16,720 nucleotides of DNA, taken from contig CAMLEQ010000029.1 of assembly GCA_946479015.1 (NCBI GenBank), forward strand, positions 1 to 16,720. The letters run 5' to 3'. The notes under the pieces are model-generated. The model searched no databases. It saw only the letters and a program-made list of their open reading frames with translations, and was not told the DNA's origin. The translations under genes were made by a program, and so were the position numbers. Of the stretch, positions 1 to 6,326 are shown one piece after another; position 1 is the first letter of the stretch, and each line of letters opens with the position of its first letter. This DNA is from an uncultured Gemmatimonadota bacterium (GTDB lineage Bacteria; Gemmatimonadota; Gemmatimonadetes; Gemmatimonadales; Gemmatimonadaceae).

Positions 1-118
1 GGGGGGGGGGGGGGGGGGGGGGGGGGGCGGGCGCGCCCCCCGGGGGGGGGGGGGGGGGGGCCCGCCCGCCCCCCGGCGCGGGGGGGGGGGCCGCCCCCCC
101 CCCCCCCCCCCCCCCCCA
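1..118. other. G/C homopolymer tract at window edge, probably artefact
   Basis: This stretch is almost only G and C in long runs, including 27 G at the very start, a second long G run near 48-60, and about 30 C ending near 117. It carries no reading frame with natural composition. It lies where the G-rich left arm of the adjacent inverted-repeat element would be expected: a 172-base copy ending near 210 would start near 39. The simplest reading is a sequencing or assembly failure at a strong hairpin at a contig end. Confidence 0.7.
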
Positions 119-120
119 CT

Positions 121-210
121 TCCGCATCGTTGCTCTTGTCGTTCCCGACCCCTCATCCCGCCGTTCCCGAGATCCCCCCGGCCTCCAGCCCCTGGCCCCC
201 AGCCCCTGAC
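121..210. repeat. Right half of inverted-repeat element (copy A)
   Basis: This C-rich stretch matches the right halves of the elements at 1035-1206 and 3701-3872. Shared blocks in the same order are a 'gtcgttccc' type core, a 'ccgccgttccc' block, and alternating 'cccctggccccc' and 'cagcccc' blocks. The left half would fall in the G/C homopolymer tract and cannot be read. It overlaps the 3' end of the alpha/beta hydrolase gene and supplies that gene's last codons and stop. Confidence 0.65.
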
Positions 211-1022
211 AAGGCGCACTCGAGCCACCCCGCCACCTCCTCCGCCACCCGCTCCCACCCCGGCTCGCCGATGATGAAGTGGCCGTGCTCCGCGTATTCC
301 CGCAGCTCGGCGTGGTAGCGGGCGGCGAGGGCGCGACCGATGCGCGGCGCCAGGAACCGGTCGTCCGACGCGGCCACGGAGAGCACGGGGCAGCGCACGC
401 GGCGCGCGTCCACCGCGATCAGGCCGAGCGACAGCTCGAGACCGGCGCGCCCGCTCTCGGGGACGAGCCGCGTGAACAGGGCGTCGTGCTCCGCCGGCGG
501 CACGCGATTGAACATCAGCGCCTCGGCATCGCCGCGCGTGGGCACGAGCGGGCGGGAGAGGAGGAGCGCCGGCGCGTGCTTGAGCTGCCGCGCCAGCAGC
601 GATGCGCTCGCCACGCTGATCCCGCGTGGTGGCGCCGCGCAGAGCAGCACGGCCGCGCGCACCGCGTCCGCTTCGGCGAGCTTCTGCGCGATCAGCCCGC
701 CCATCGAGTGGCCGACGACGATGGGGCGCCCCATCGCGCGCGCGACGCCGAGCGCATCGTCCACGTGGTCGCGCATGGAGACGCGCCCGATGTCGTCGAC
801 CGGGCGGCTCCCGTCGCGTCCGCGCAGGTCGATTGCCACACCGGGCCATCCGCACGCGGCCATCCAGCGCTGGAACGCGTCGAACATCCACGCGCCCCCG
901 AACATGCCGTGCACGTAGAGCACCGGCGGCCGCGCGGCATCCGCGACGTCCGTGGCCGTGCCGGCGATCCCGTTCTCGAACGTGACGCGGCGCGTGGTGG
1001 TCGTGGTGATGGGGCTGGGCAT
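153..1022 (-). CDS. Alpha/beta hydrolase fold protein
   Basis: A 289-residue soluble hydrolase of the alpha/beta fold, probably an esterase or lipase-like enzyme; the substrate cannot be told. Visible motifs are the oxyanion-loop HGMFGG at residues 39-43, the nucleophile elbow GHSMGG with Ser106, an acidic pair at 220-221 (SDD), and the catalytic His in EHGHF at 246-248. The family is usually 250-300 residues. The ATG at 1022 was chosen because the fold starts soon after it. The frame is open up to 1199, but that part translates the repeat element. The C-terminal 17 residues (273-289) are low-complexity Gly/Ala encoded by repeat copy A, so the ancestral protein probably ended near residue 272. 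There is no Shine-Dalgarno before the start, and a TATCAT at 1029-1034 suggests a leaderless transcript. It is divergent from the ferredoxin gene. Confidence 0.88.
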   Translation of the reverse strand: MPSPITTTTTRRVTFENGIAGTATDVADAARPPVLYVHGMFGGAWMFDAFQRWMAACGWPGVAIDLRGRDGSRPVDDIGRVSMRDHVDDALGVARAMGRPIVVGHSMGGLIAQKLAEADAVRAAVLLCAAPPRGISVASASLLARQLKHAPALLLSRPLVPTRGDAEALMFNRVPPAEHDALFTRLVPESGRAGLELSLGLIAVDARRVRCPVLSVAASDDRFLAPRIGRALAARYHAELREYAEHGHFIIGEPGWERVAEEVAGWLECALSGAGGQGLEAGGISGTAG

Positions 1023-1028
1023 GCGTGT

Positions 1029-1034
1029 ATGATA
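1029..1034 (-). promoter_or_regulatory. Possible -10 box for a leaderless hydrolase transcript
   Basis: On the minus strand the hexamer is TATCAT, 4-5 of 6 to the sigma-70 consensus. It is the only AT-rich hexamer between the hydrolase ATG and the repeat element. Six bases separate it from the ATG at 1022, which would put the transcript start at or next to the start codon. No convincing -35 box is visible, because that position lies inside the G-rich arm of the repeat. Confidence 0.3.
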
Positions 1035-1206
1035 CTCGGGGTCGGGGGTCGGGGGGCGGGGGCCGGGGGGACTCAGGGAGGCGGGGGCGGGGACGGCACA
1101 TGCCCCTGAATCCTCCCCGTCGTTCCCTGTCTTCGAAGTTCCCGACTCCTGGCCCCTCGGTTCGCTGAATCCACCCGGCCCCTGGCCCTCAACCTCCAAC
1201 CCCGAG
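1035..1206. repeat. 172-bp G-run/C-run inverted-repeat element (copy B)
   Basis: The first seven bases (ctcgggg, 1035-1041) are the exact reverse complement of the last seven (ccccgag, 1200-1206). The arms continue as an imperfect inverted repeat for about 60 bases each, for example gggggccggggggactcaggga on the left against the reverse complement of 'tcgctgaatccacccggcccc' on the right. The left arm carries five successive G runs of 4-6 bases with 1-2 base spacers, a textbook G-quadruplex pattern. It fills the whole gap between the hydrolase start (1022) and the ferredoxin start (1208). It has the same length and block order as 3701-3872. Confidence 0.8.
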
Positions 1207-1207
1207 A

Positions 1208-1540
1208 ATGGAACCGTATTCGCGACATGTCTTCATCTGCTCCGGCGGCTTCTGCTCGCCCGGGCACGAGGGGCGCGAGCTGTACGCGCTGCTGCCGCGC
1301 CTGCTGCAGCGCGAGGGGCTGCTGTTCGGGCCCGACCGTGTGAAGCGGGGGGAGACGCCCTGCCTCGGGGTGTGCAGCGGTGGACCGATCGTGGTGGTCT
1401 ATCCCGACGGAGTGTGGTACCATGAAGTGACGCCGGCGCTGCTGGAGCGCATCGTGGTGGAGCACCTGAAGGGAGGACGCGTGGTGGAGGATGCGGTGTT
1501 CCACCGGCTCGGCGGAGACGGCGCGCGGCACGGATGCTGA
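1208..1540 (+). CDS. Thioredoxin-like [2Fe-2S] ferredoxin
   Basis: A 110-residue protein of the thioredoxin-fold [2Fe-2S] ferredoxin family (related to the Aquifex ferredoxin and the NuoE-like fold), an electron carrier in the cytoplasm. Evidence is the N-terminal strand HVFIC with Cys11 and Cys16, followed after about 35 residues by the second pair in the family block CLGVCSGGP (Cys52 and Cys56), and the hallmark strand [10 protein letters not shown] at 62-71. Four cysteines are enough for one [2Fe-2S] cluster. The first cysteine pair is closer (CxxxxC) than in many relatives. The ATG at 1208 lies one base after the repeat element, and no Shine-Dalgarno is visible. A small gene follows 43 bases downstream, probably co-transcribed. 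The partner reductase is not in the window. Confidence 0.88.
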   Translation: MEPYSRHVFICSGGFCSPGHEGRELYALLPRLLQREGLLFGPDRVKRGETPCLGVCSGGPIVVVYPDGVWYHEVTPALLERIVVEHLKGGRVVEDAVFHRLGGDGARHGC

Positions 1541-1583
1541 CACGCCCGTGCCCCGGACGCGTCACCTGCACAGGAGTGGATCG

Positions 1584-1928
1584 ATGGAACGGTCGCGTGC
1601 GTGGGAGAATCATCAGCGGGAGCTCGATCCCGATCGCGATGTGGAGCGCGATCGGGTCTCGGCCGGCGTGGCGGCGACGCTGCGCGCGCGGGGGGTGGAG
1701 CTCACGGGGGACGAGACGAGCGACCAGCTCGCCGACATCCTGTCCGCGGTGGAGCGGTTCGAGGCCGCGGTATCGGAGATCGGCGGCGACCGGATGGTGA
1801 ACGACGCGTACTCCTCGCAGCCCGAGGATGCCGCGTTCGTGCTCCCGCGGCGCGCGGCGGACGAAGCGGCCACCCAGAACGCCGACCGGGTGCTCCGCGC
1901 CGCGCGCCGCCTGGCGCGGTGTCGCGCC
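1584..1928 (+). CDS. Small conserved-looking protein of unknown function, 3' end lost
   Basis: It starts with ATG at 1584 after a good Shine-Dalgarno (AGGAG at 1572-1576). About 110 charged residues read as a real protein: an acidic/basic N-terminal stretch, a helical segment around residues 45-65 (LADILSAVERFEAAV), and a motif SSQPEDAAFVLPRR at 77-90. I do not recognise a function. The plausible protein ends near residue 110-115 (about 1913-1928). The open frame nevertheless continues to 2285 through the opposite strand of htpX, and there is no stop codon in any plus frame from about 1880 to 2000. The end given here is therefore an estimate. The likely cause is a collapsed or deleted hairpin between the two convergent genes. 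Probably co-transcribed with the ferredoxin. Confidence 0.6.
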
Positions 1929-2791
1929 GCGCCGGCGCGCGCCGGCGCGCCGCGCATCTCCACCGCCAGCCGCTCCAGCCGGGCCACGCGCTCGGCGGTG
2001 GACGGGTGCGTCGAGAACAGGCTCACCATCCCGCGCCCGCCGAAGGCGGCGAGGGGGTTCACGATCGCGAGCTGCGCGGCGCTCGGTGACACCTGCATCG
2101 GGATCCGGTGCGCGGTCGCCTCGAGCTTGCGCAGCGCGCTCGCGAGCTCGAGCGGGCGCCCGGAGATGCGCGCGCCCACCGCGTCCGCCTTGAACTCGCG
2201 CTGCCGGCTGATCGCGAACTGGATCAGCATGGCCGCGATCGGGGCGAGGAGCGCCATGGCGAGCGCCGCGAGCGGGTTCGCGTGATCGTCGTCGCCGCCG
2301 CCGAACCAGAGGCCGAAGGTGGCGAGGTTGCTCACCGCGCCGGCGAGCGTGGCGGCCACGGTCTGGAGCAGCATGTCGTGGTTCTTCACGTGCGCCAGCT
2401 CGTGCGCGAGCACTCCCTCCAGCTCGTCCTGGCCGACGGTGCGCAGGATCCCCTCCGTCACGCACACCACCGCGTGGTGCGGGTCGCGCCCGGTGGCGAA
2501 CGCGTTGGGCTGCTCGTGCGGGGCGATGGCGAGCGTGGGCATGGGCAGCCCCGCGCGCTGGCGGAGGCGGTCCACCATCGCGTACAGCTCCGGCGCGCTT
2601 CGCGCGTCCACCACGCGCGCGCGGTAGGCGCGGAGCACCATCTTGTCCGACGAGAAGTACAGGAAGAGGTTCATGGCGGCGGCGAAGACGAACGCGAGCA
2701 CCATCCCGCTCTGCCCGCCGATGTAGCCGCCGAGCACCATCAGCAGGGCGGTGAGCCCCGCCATCAGCACGAACACCTTGATGTTGTTCAT
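1613..2791 (-). CDS. htpX: HtpX-type membrane zinc metalloprotease
   Basis: HtpX (family M48) is an inner-membrane zinc protease that degrades misfolded membrane proteins under stress. Numbering from the ATG at 2791, there are two N-terminal membrane segments (about 8-25 and 30-47), the ENxFATGR-like block PNAFATGRDP (95-104), the zinc motif HELAH (His130, Glu131, His134), two more hydrophobic segments (about 145-162 and 176-192), the third ligand region SRQREFKAD with Glu199, and the family end block FSTHPSTAERVARL (259-272). Normal family members end near here (280-300 residues), which maps to about 1950. The frame stays open to 1613, but that extra part is the antisense of the neighbouring small gene and is probably not natural. 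Start support is GGAGGA 6 bases upstream. A large hairpin lies in the 5' region. Confidence 0.9.
   Translation of the reverse strand: MNNIKVFVLMAGLTALLMVLGGYIGGQSGMVLAFVFAAAMNLFLYFSSDKMVLRAYRARVVDARSAPELYAMVDRLRQRAGLPMPTLAIAPHEQPNAFATGRDPHHAVVCVTEGILRTVGQDELEGVLAHELAHVKNHDMLLQTVAATLAGAVSNLATFGLWFGGGDDDHANPLAALAMALLAPIAAMLIQFAISRQREFKADAVGARISGRPLELASALRKLEATAHRIPMQVSPSAAQLAIVNPLAAFGGRGMVSLFSTHPSTAERVARLERLAVEMRGAPARAGAARHRARRRAARSTRSAFWVAASSAARRGSTNAASSGCEEYASFTIRSPPISDTAASNRSTADRMSASWSLVSSPVSSTPRARSVAATPAETRSRSTSRSGSSSR
1928..1949. terminator. GC-only palindrome between convergent genes
   Basis: A perfect 22-base palindrome made only of G and C. It contains two adjacent copies of the 10-mer gccggcgcgc (1931-1940 and 1941-1950). 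It lies exactly where the upstream plus gene and htpX should both end, so it probably is, or is the remnant of, a bidirectional terminator. There is no T-tract. Confidence 0.45.
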
Positions 2792-2820
2792 GGCGATCCT
2801 CCGGTCCATGTGATGCGCGA

Positions 2821-2878
2821 CAGGCGAGCCCTCGCGCGCATGCCGGGCACATGCCCGGACTCGCGAAGGTCTCGCCTG
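2821..2878. promoter_or_regulatory. Nested hairpin upstream of htpX
   Basis: Three stems nest around one centre: caggcgag (2821-2828) with ctcgcctg (2871-2878), an 8-bp perfect stem; tcgcg (2832-2836) with cgcga (2862-2866); and ccgggca (2843-2849) with tgcccgg (2852-2858) around a two-base loop. It sits 30 bases upstream of the htpX start and about 190 bases downstream of the HNH gene, on the same strand. It could terminate the HNH transcript or form an htpX leader structure. The rest of the gene-free stretch 2792-3067 shows no frame or promoter I can support. Confidence 0.5.
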
Positions 2879-3067
2879 ATCCGAGGACCCGGCCGGACCG
2901 TGCGCCCCGCGATGCTCGCGCGAACGGCGCAGTCTTGACGATCCGGCCGCGCGGACCCCCAGGCCCGCGTGGCTACTCCCCTTCAATGTTCCGTGGAGAT
3001 GATACCCGCGACTGCACGGGGGGTGCCACGCCGTCCGCGTCGCGGAAACGGGTGGAGCGGCGCGCCG

Positions 3068-3373
3068 CTACCGCCGCCGCTCGGCCCGCTCGATCGCCTC
3101 GCGCACCGCGCGCAGGTGCCGCTCCCACACCGCCGTGGCGAAGCGGAAGAAGTTCGCGCGGCGCGCGGGGTCATCGAGGAGAAATCTGGCCACGCTCCGG
3201 TGCCCCTTGAGCGTGTTGCACGCCCTGCACGCGGTCACTAAGTTGCCACCGGAGCGGTCGCCCCCGCGCACCCGCGGCTGCACGTGATCCACCGTCAGCT
3301 CGTCCGCCAGGTACACCTGGCCGCAGTACACGCAGCGATGTCCATCGCGCGCGAAGACCGCCTCACGATTCAA
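3068..3373 (-). CDS. Small HNH endonuclease
   Basis: A 101-residue stand-alone HNH nuclease. Structural zinc is held by Cys14-x2-Cys17 (CVYC) and Cys49-x2-Cys52 (CRAC). The catalytic block is LTVDHVQPRVRGG (Asp29-His30), then Asn44 in GGNLVTACRACN and Asn53/His58 in the NTLKGHR end. Such proteins cleave DNA with a single metal ion; the target is unknown. The C-terminal half is a basic helix (RHLRAVREAIERAERRR-like). The start is a TTG at 3373, because a TGA lies in frame just upstream and no ATG or GTG occurs before the fold. A GAGGGG sits about 9 bases upstream of it. The start codon shares base 3373 with the ATG of the divergent gene. Single-domain HNH proteins of this type are common and not necessarily part of a mobile or defence system. 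Confidence 0.85.
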   Translation of the reverse strand: MNREAVFARDGHRCVYCGQVYLADELTVDHVQPRVRGGDRSGGNLVTACRACNTLKGHRSVARFLLDDPARRANFFRFATAVWERHLRAVREAIERAERRR

Positions 3374-3693
3374 TGCCCGAGCCCCTCAATCCACGTCGCG
3401 CGATGATGGGAGCCGCCAAGCGGTTCCTCCTGAAGCAGGCCGATGACCACCTGCGCGCGCCGGCGGAAGTGGAACCCCCACGCCTCATACTCCGAGCCCT
3501 CGAGACGATCGGCATGTCCCGCTCCCGTGAACGCATTCTCGCCAACCTCGACGAGATGTACACCGAGGCCTTCCAGCGCGCCAAGGCCAACGAGGATGAC
3601 GCGCAGATGGCGACGCTCGATTTCGCCTACCGGCGCGAGCAGCTGTACTTCGAGATCCTGCTGGACATTCGCGACGCGATGGAGCGGCGGTAG
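3373..3693 (+). CDS. Helical protein of unknown function
   Basis: A 106-residue cytoplasmic protein with no signal peptide, no cysteine and no membrane segment. It reads as mostly helix: residues about 13-27 (AAKRFLLKQADDHL), 37-47, 50-75 (SRERILANLDEMYTEAFQRAKA) and 78-105 (AQMATLDFAYRREQLYFEILLDIRD). I do not recognise the family. The ATG at 3373 gives the longest form; two more ATG codons at 3403 and 3406 are possible starts, and none has a clear Shine-Dalgarno. It is divergent from the HNH gene, sharing one base of its start codon, so the two cannot both have normal leaders unless their promoters lie inside each other's coding region. Repeat copy C begins 7 bases after the stop. Confidence 0.7.
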   Translation: MPEPLNPRRAMMGAAKRFLLKQADDHLRAPAEVEPPRLILRALETIGMSRSRERILANLDEMYTEAFQRAKANEDDAQMATLDFAYRREQLYFEILLDIRDAMERR

Positions 3694-3700
3694 GGGCTCG

Positions 3701-3872
3701 CTCGGGGCCGGAGGTCGGGGGCCGGGGGCCAGGGGGATCCCGGGAGGAGACGGGATCGGGACCGCACCCGCCGCTGCCCCCTTCCACCATTCCCTGTCGT
3801 TGATCTTCCCGGCCCCCGATCCCGCCGCTCCCTGAATCCCACTGGCTCCTGGCCCCCGGCCCCCAGCCCCCG
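3701..3872. repeat. 172-bp G-run/C-run inverted-repeat element (copy C)
   Basis: Same design, length and block order as 1035-1206. It starts with ctcgggg, continues with G runs separated by CC or TC (3703-3733), and has a centre containing 'ttccctgtcgtt' (about 3789-3801). The C-rich right arm has the order 'gatcccgccgctccctgaatccc', 'ggctcctggcccccggcccccagccccc'. The left arm (3701-3760) pairs imperfectly with the right arm (3805-3872) over about 60 bases. It starts 7 bases after the preceding stop codon and ends directly against the ATG of the amidohydrolase at 3873, so it is the whole intergenic region. Confidence 0.8.
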
Positions 3873-5552
3873 ATGCTCCTCCCCTTCGTCCTCCCCGCCC
3901 TCCTCGGCCTCACGGACCTCGCGCCGAAACCGGAGCACTCCCCCGTGACGCTCGTCGTGGTGAACGCACACGTCTGGACGGGCGTCGCGCGGCGACCGTG
4001 GGCGGATGCCATCGCCGTGCGCGGCGACCGGATCGCCGCCGTCGGCTCGAGCGCCGAGATCCGGAAGCTCGTGATGCAGGGGACGCGCGTGATCGACGCG
4101 CACGGCGCCATGCTCGTGCCGGGGTTCATCGACTCGCACGTCCACTTCATCGATGGCGGCTTCGGGCTCGCGTCGGTGAAGTTGCGTGACGCGAAGACTC
4201 CCGCGGAGTTCATCGCCCGCATCAAGGCGTTCGCGGCGACCGTGCCGCCGGGAACGTGGATCCTGAACGGCGACTGGGACCACGAGAACTGGGGGGGCGA
4301 GCTCCCGCGCCGCGAGTGGATCGACTCGGTGACGCCGAACACCCCCGTGTGGGTGCAGCGGCTCGACGGGCACATGGGGCTCGCCAACAGCGCGGCGCTG
4401 CGCGCCGCCGGCATGAGCCGGGACACGAAGGACGTGGAGGGCGGCACGATCGTCCGCGACGCGGACGGCGCACCCACGGGGGTCCTGAAGGACAACGCCA
4501 TGGGGCTCATCGGCGGCGCCATCCCCGATCCGAGCCCGGAGATGGCGGACCGCGCCCTCGACGCCGCGATGCGCTACGTGGCGGAGCAGGGGGTGACGTC
4601 GGTCCACAACATGGGCTCCTGGTACGACCTGGCCGTGTTCGAGCGGGCGCACCGCGCGGGGCGGCTCATCACCCGCATCTACGCCGCCGTGCCGCTCGCC
4701 ACGTGGGAGCGCCTGCGCGACACGGTGGCCGCGCGCGGCCACGGCGATGAGTGGGTGCGCATCGGGGCGCTCAAGGGATTCGTGGATGGCTCGCTCGGCT
4801 CGCACACGGCCGCGATGCTCGCGCCGTTCACCGATGCCCCCGGCGACACCGGGCTGTTCGTGAACACGCCGGAGGATCTCTACGCGTGGACCAGCGGCGC
4901 CGACAAGGCGGGGCTGCACGTGATGGTCCACGCCATCGGCGACCGCGCGATCCGCACGCAGCTCGACATCTACGAGCGCGTGGAGCGGGAGGACGGGCCG
5001 CGCGACCGGCGCTTCCGCATCGAGCACGCGCAGCACATCGCCCCCGCCGATCTCCCGCGCTTCGCCGCGCTCGGCGTGATCGCGAGCATGCAGCCCTACC
5101 ACGCCATCGACGATGGCCGGTGGGCGGACAAGGTGATCGGCGCCGAGCGCGCGAAGACCACGTACGCGTTCCGGTCGCTGCGCGATGCCCGCACGCGGCT
5201 CGCCTTCGGGAGCGACTGGTCGGTGGCGCCGGCGACGCCCATCGAAGGGATCTACGCCGCCGTCACGCGCCGCACCCTCGACGGCGCCCACCCCGACGGA
5301 TGGGTGCCGGAGCAGAAGATCACCGTGGAGGATGCGCTGCGCGCGTACACCAGCGGCGGCGCCTACGCGAGCTTCGAGGAGAAGCTGAAGGGAACGCTCG
5401 AGCGCGGGAAGCTCGCCGATTTCGTGCTCATCGATCGCGACCTCACGCGCATTCCCCCGGAGCAGATCCGCGACGCCCACGTGGTCATGACCGTGGTGGG
5501 GGGCCGGGTCGTCTTCGAGCGCTCGGCGCACGCGGAGGCGCGCGGCGAGTGA
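3873..5552 (+). CDS. Exported-type metal-dependent amidohydrolase (YtcJ-like)
   Basis: A 559-residue enzyme of the amidohydrolase superfamily, amidohydrolase_3/YtcJ-like group, which hydrolyses amide or related bonds with bound metal; the substrate is unknown. A short hydrophobic N-terminus (residues 1-16) suggests export. The barrel motifs are FIDSHVHF (His89, His91), LKGFVDGSLGSHTA with Lys301, HAIGDRA with His353, IEHAQH with His385/His388, and FGSDWS with Asp448. The composite beta domain at the ends is complete (VVVNAHVWTG near the start; GKLADFVLIDRDL and VVGGRVVFE near the end). Length fits the family. The ATG follows directly on repeat copy C, with no Shine-Dalgarno. The next gene begins 57 bases downstream. 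Confidence 0.9.
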   Translation: MLLPFVLPALLGLTDLAPKPEHSPVTLVVVNAHVWTGVARRPWADAIAVRGDRIAAVGSSAEIRKLVMQGTRVIDAHGAMLVPGFIDSHVHFIDGGFGLASVKLRDAKTPAEFIARIKAFAATVPPGTWILNGDWDHENWGGELPRREWIDSVTPNTPVWVQRLDGHMGLANSAALRAAGMSRDTKDVEGGTIVRDADGAPTGVLKDNAMGLIGGAIPDPSPEMADRALDAAMRYVAEQGVTSVHNMGSWYDLAVFERAHRAGRLITRIYAAVPLATWERLRDTVAARGHGDEWVRIGALKGFVDGSLGSHTAAMLAPFTDAPGDTGLFVNTPEDLYAWTSGADKAGLHVMVHAIGDRAIRTQLDIYERVEREDGPRDRRFRIEHAQHIAPADLPRFAALGVIASMQPYHAIDDGRWADKVIGAERAKTTYAFRSLRDARTRLAFGSDWSVAPATPIEGIYAAVTRRTLDGAHPDGWVPEQKITVEDALRAYTSGGAYASFEEKLKGTLERGKLADFVLIDRDLTRIPPEQIRDAHVVMTVVGGRVVFERSAHAEARGE

Positions 5553-5609
5553 GACGATGAGGGCGGTGCGCGCGTCCCACAGGGAAACCCGAACCCGAGA
5601 GGTGACCCG

Positions 5610-6170
5610 ATGGCGATGCGAGACACCGCCCTCCTGATCGCGCTCGCGGCCGCCCTGGCCGCGTGCAAGAAGTCCGAAGCCGATGCACGCCCGGATGCCG
5701 GCGCGCCGGCATCCGAGGCCGCAGCGCCGGCGAGCGCGACCGAGGGCGCGCCGAACAGCGCCATCCACCTCGTGGTCACCGGCGGTCCGCACGCGGGGAC
5801 GTACGACGCCCAGGCCACGAGCGGCGGGTGCAGCTACGGGCTCGCGGGACCCAAGGCATGGGGGAACCAGTACAGCATCGACGCCAACGACCCGAAGCAG
5901 TTCAGCAGCCTGCAGCTCGTGGTCCCCGATGCCAAGGAGGCGGCCGGCGGCACGTCGCACTTCCTGATGACGGTCGGCTTCGGTCCGCTCATGCAGATGG
6001 CCACCTACGATGTGGACACGCGCGCCGATGCCAGCAAGCCCCAGGGAAAGGGGACGCTCACCGTGGACGATCGCGGCGGGAGCGGCAAGGTGACCTTCTC
6101 CGCCCAGACCGCGGCCGGCGTGAAGCTCGAGGGGACGATCGACTGTCACACGGTGATGCGGATGGGCTGA
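5610..6170 (+). CDS. Putative lipoprotein of unknown function
   Basis: A 186-residue protein with a short N-terminus, a hydrophobic segment and the lipobox LAAC (Cys19), so it is probably a lipid-anchored periplasmic or outer-membrane protein. Residues 20-50 form an Ala/Pro/Ser/Glu-rich linker (KKSEADARPDAGAPAS and onward). The rest reads as a beta-rich domain (AIHLVVTGGPHAGTYDA at 51-67, KVTFSAQTAAGVKLEGTIDC at 160-179). Cys74 and Cys179 could form a disulfide. A good ribosome site (GAGAGGTGA at about 5596-5604) supports the ATG at 5610. I do not recognise a named family. It may be co-transcribed with the amidohydrolase, 57 bases upstream, and is followed by a terminator-like hairpin. Confidence 0.78.
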   Translation: MAMRDTALLIALAAALAACKKSEADARPDAGAPASEAAAPASATEGAPNSAIHLVVTGGPHAGTYDAQATSGGCSYGLAGPKAWGNQYSIDANDPKQFSSLQLVVPDAKEAAGGTSHFLMTVGFGPLMQMATYDVDTRADASKPQGKGTLTVDDRGGSGKVTFSAQTAAGVKLEGTIDCHTVMRMG

Positions 6171-6192
6171 GCCCGATCACCCGTCCCTCGCG

Positions 6193-6220
6193 GCGGCGCC
6201 CGCGCCTGGCGCGGCGCCGC
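6193..6220 (+). terminator. GC-rich hairpin after the lipoprotein gene
   Basis: The left arm gcggcgcc(c)gcg (6193-6204, one bulged C) pairs with 6210-6220 around the five-base loop cctgg. It starts 22 bases after the lipoprotein stop. An outer stem cgatcacc (6174-6181) with ggtgatcg (6240-6247) encloses it. There is no T-tract, as for the other hairpins in this window. Confidence 0.5.
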
Positions 6221-6326
6221 TCCGCCCGCCGCCGGTGGCGGTGATCGCCCGGCATCGAATCAGGAAGCACGCCGACAGCGTCCGGACCGCTTCGCCCCGC
6301 ACCATTGAGCGGATCGCGAGGTGCGC

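Noticed and set aside
2108..2938. Plus-strand frame opposite htpX (276 codons)
   Set aside because: It is antisense to a gene with intact zinc-protease motifs, and its own composition is Arg/Glu/His/Val-rich without motifs.
3068..3693. HNH nuclease and its neighbour as a defence or mobile-element module
   Set aside because: No phage, restriction or integrase gene is near, and single HNH proteins are widespread housekeeping genes. Only the start-codon overlap is worth testing.
3627..6149. An 840-codon minus-strand frame opposite the amidohydrolase and lipoprotein
   Set aside because: Low-information Arg/Gly/Val/His composition and fully antisense to two genes with clear motifs.
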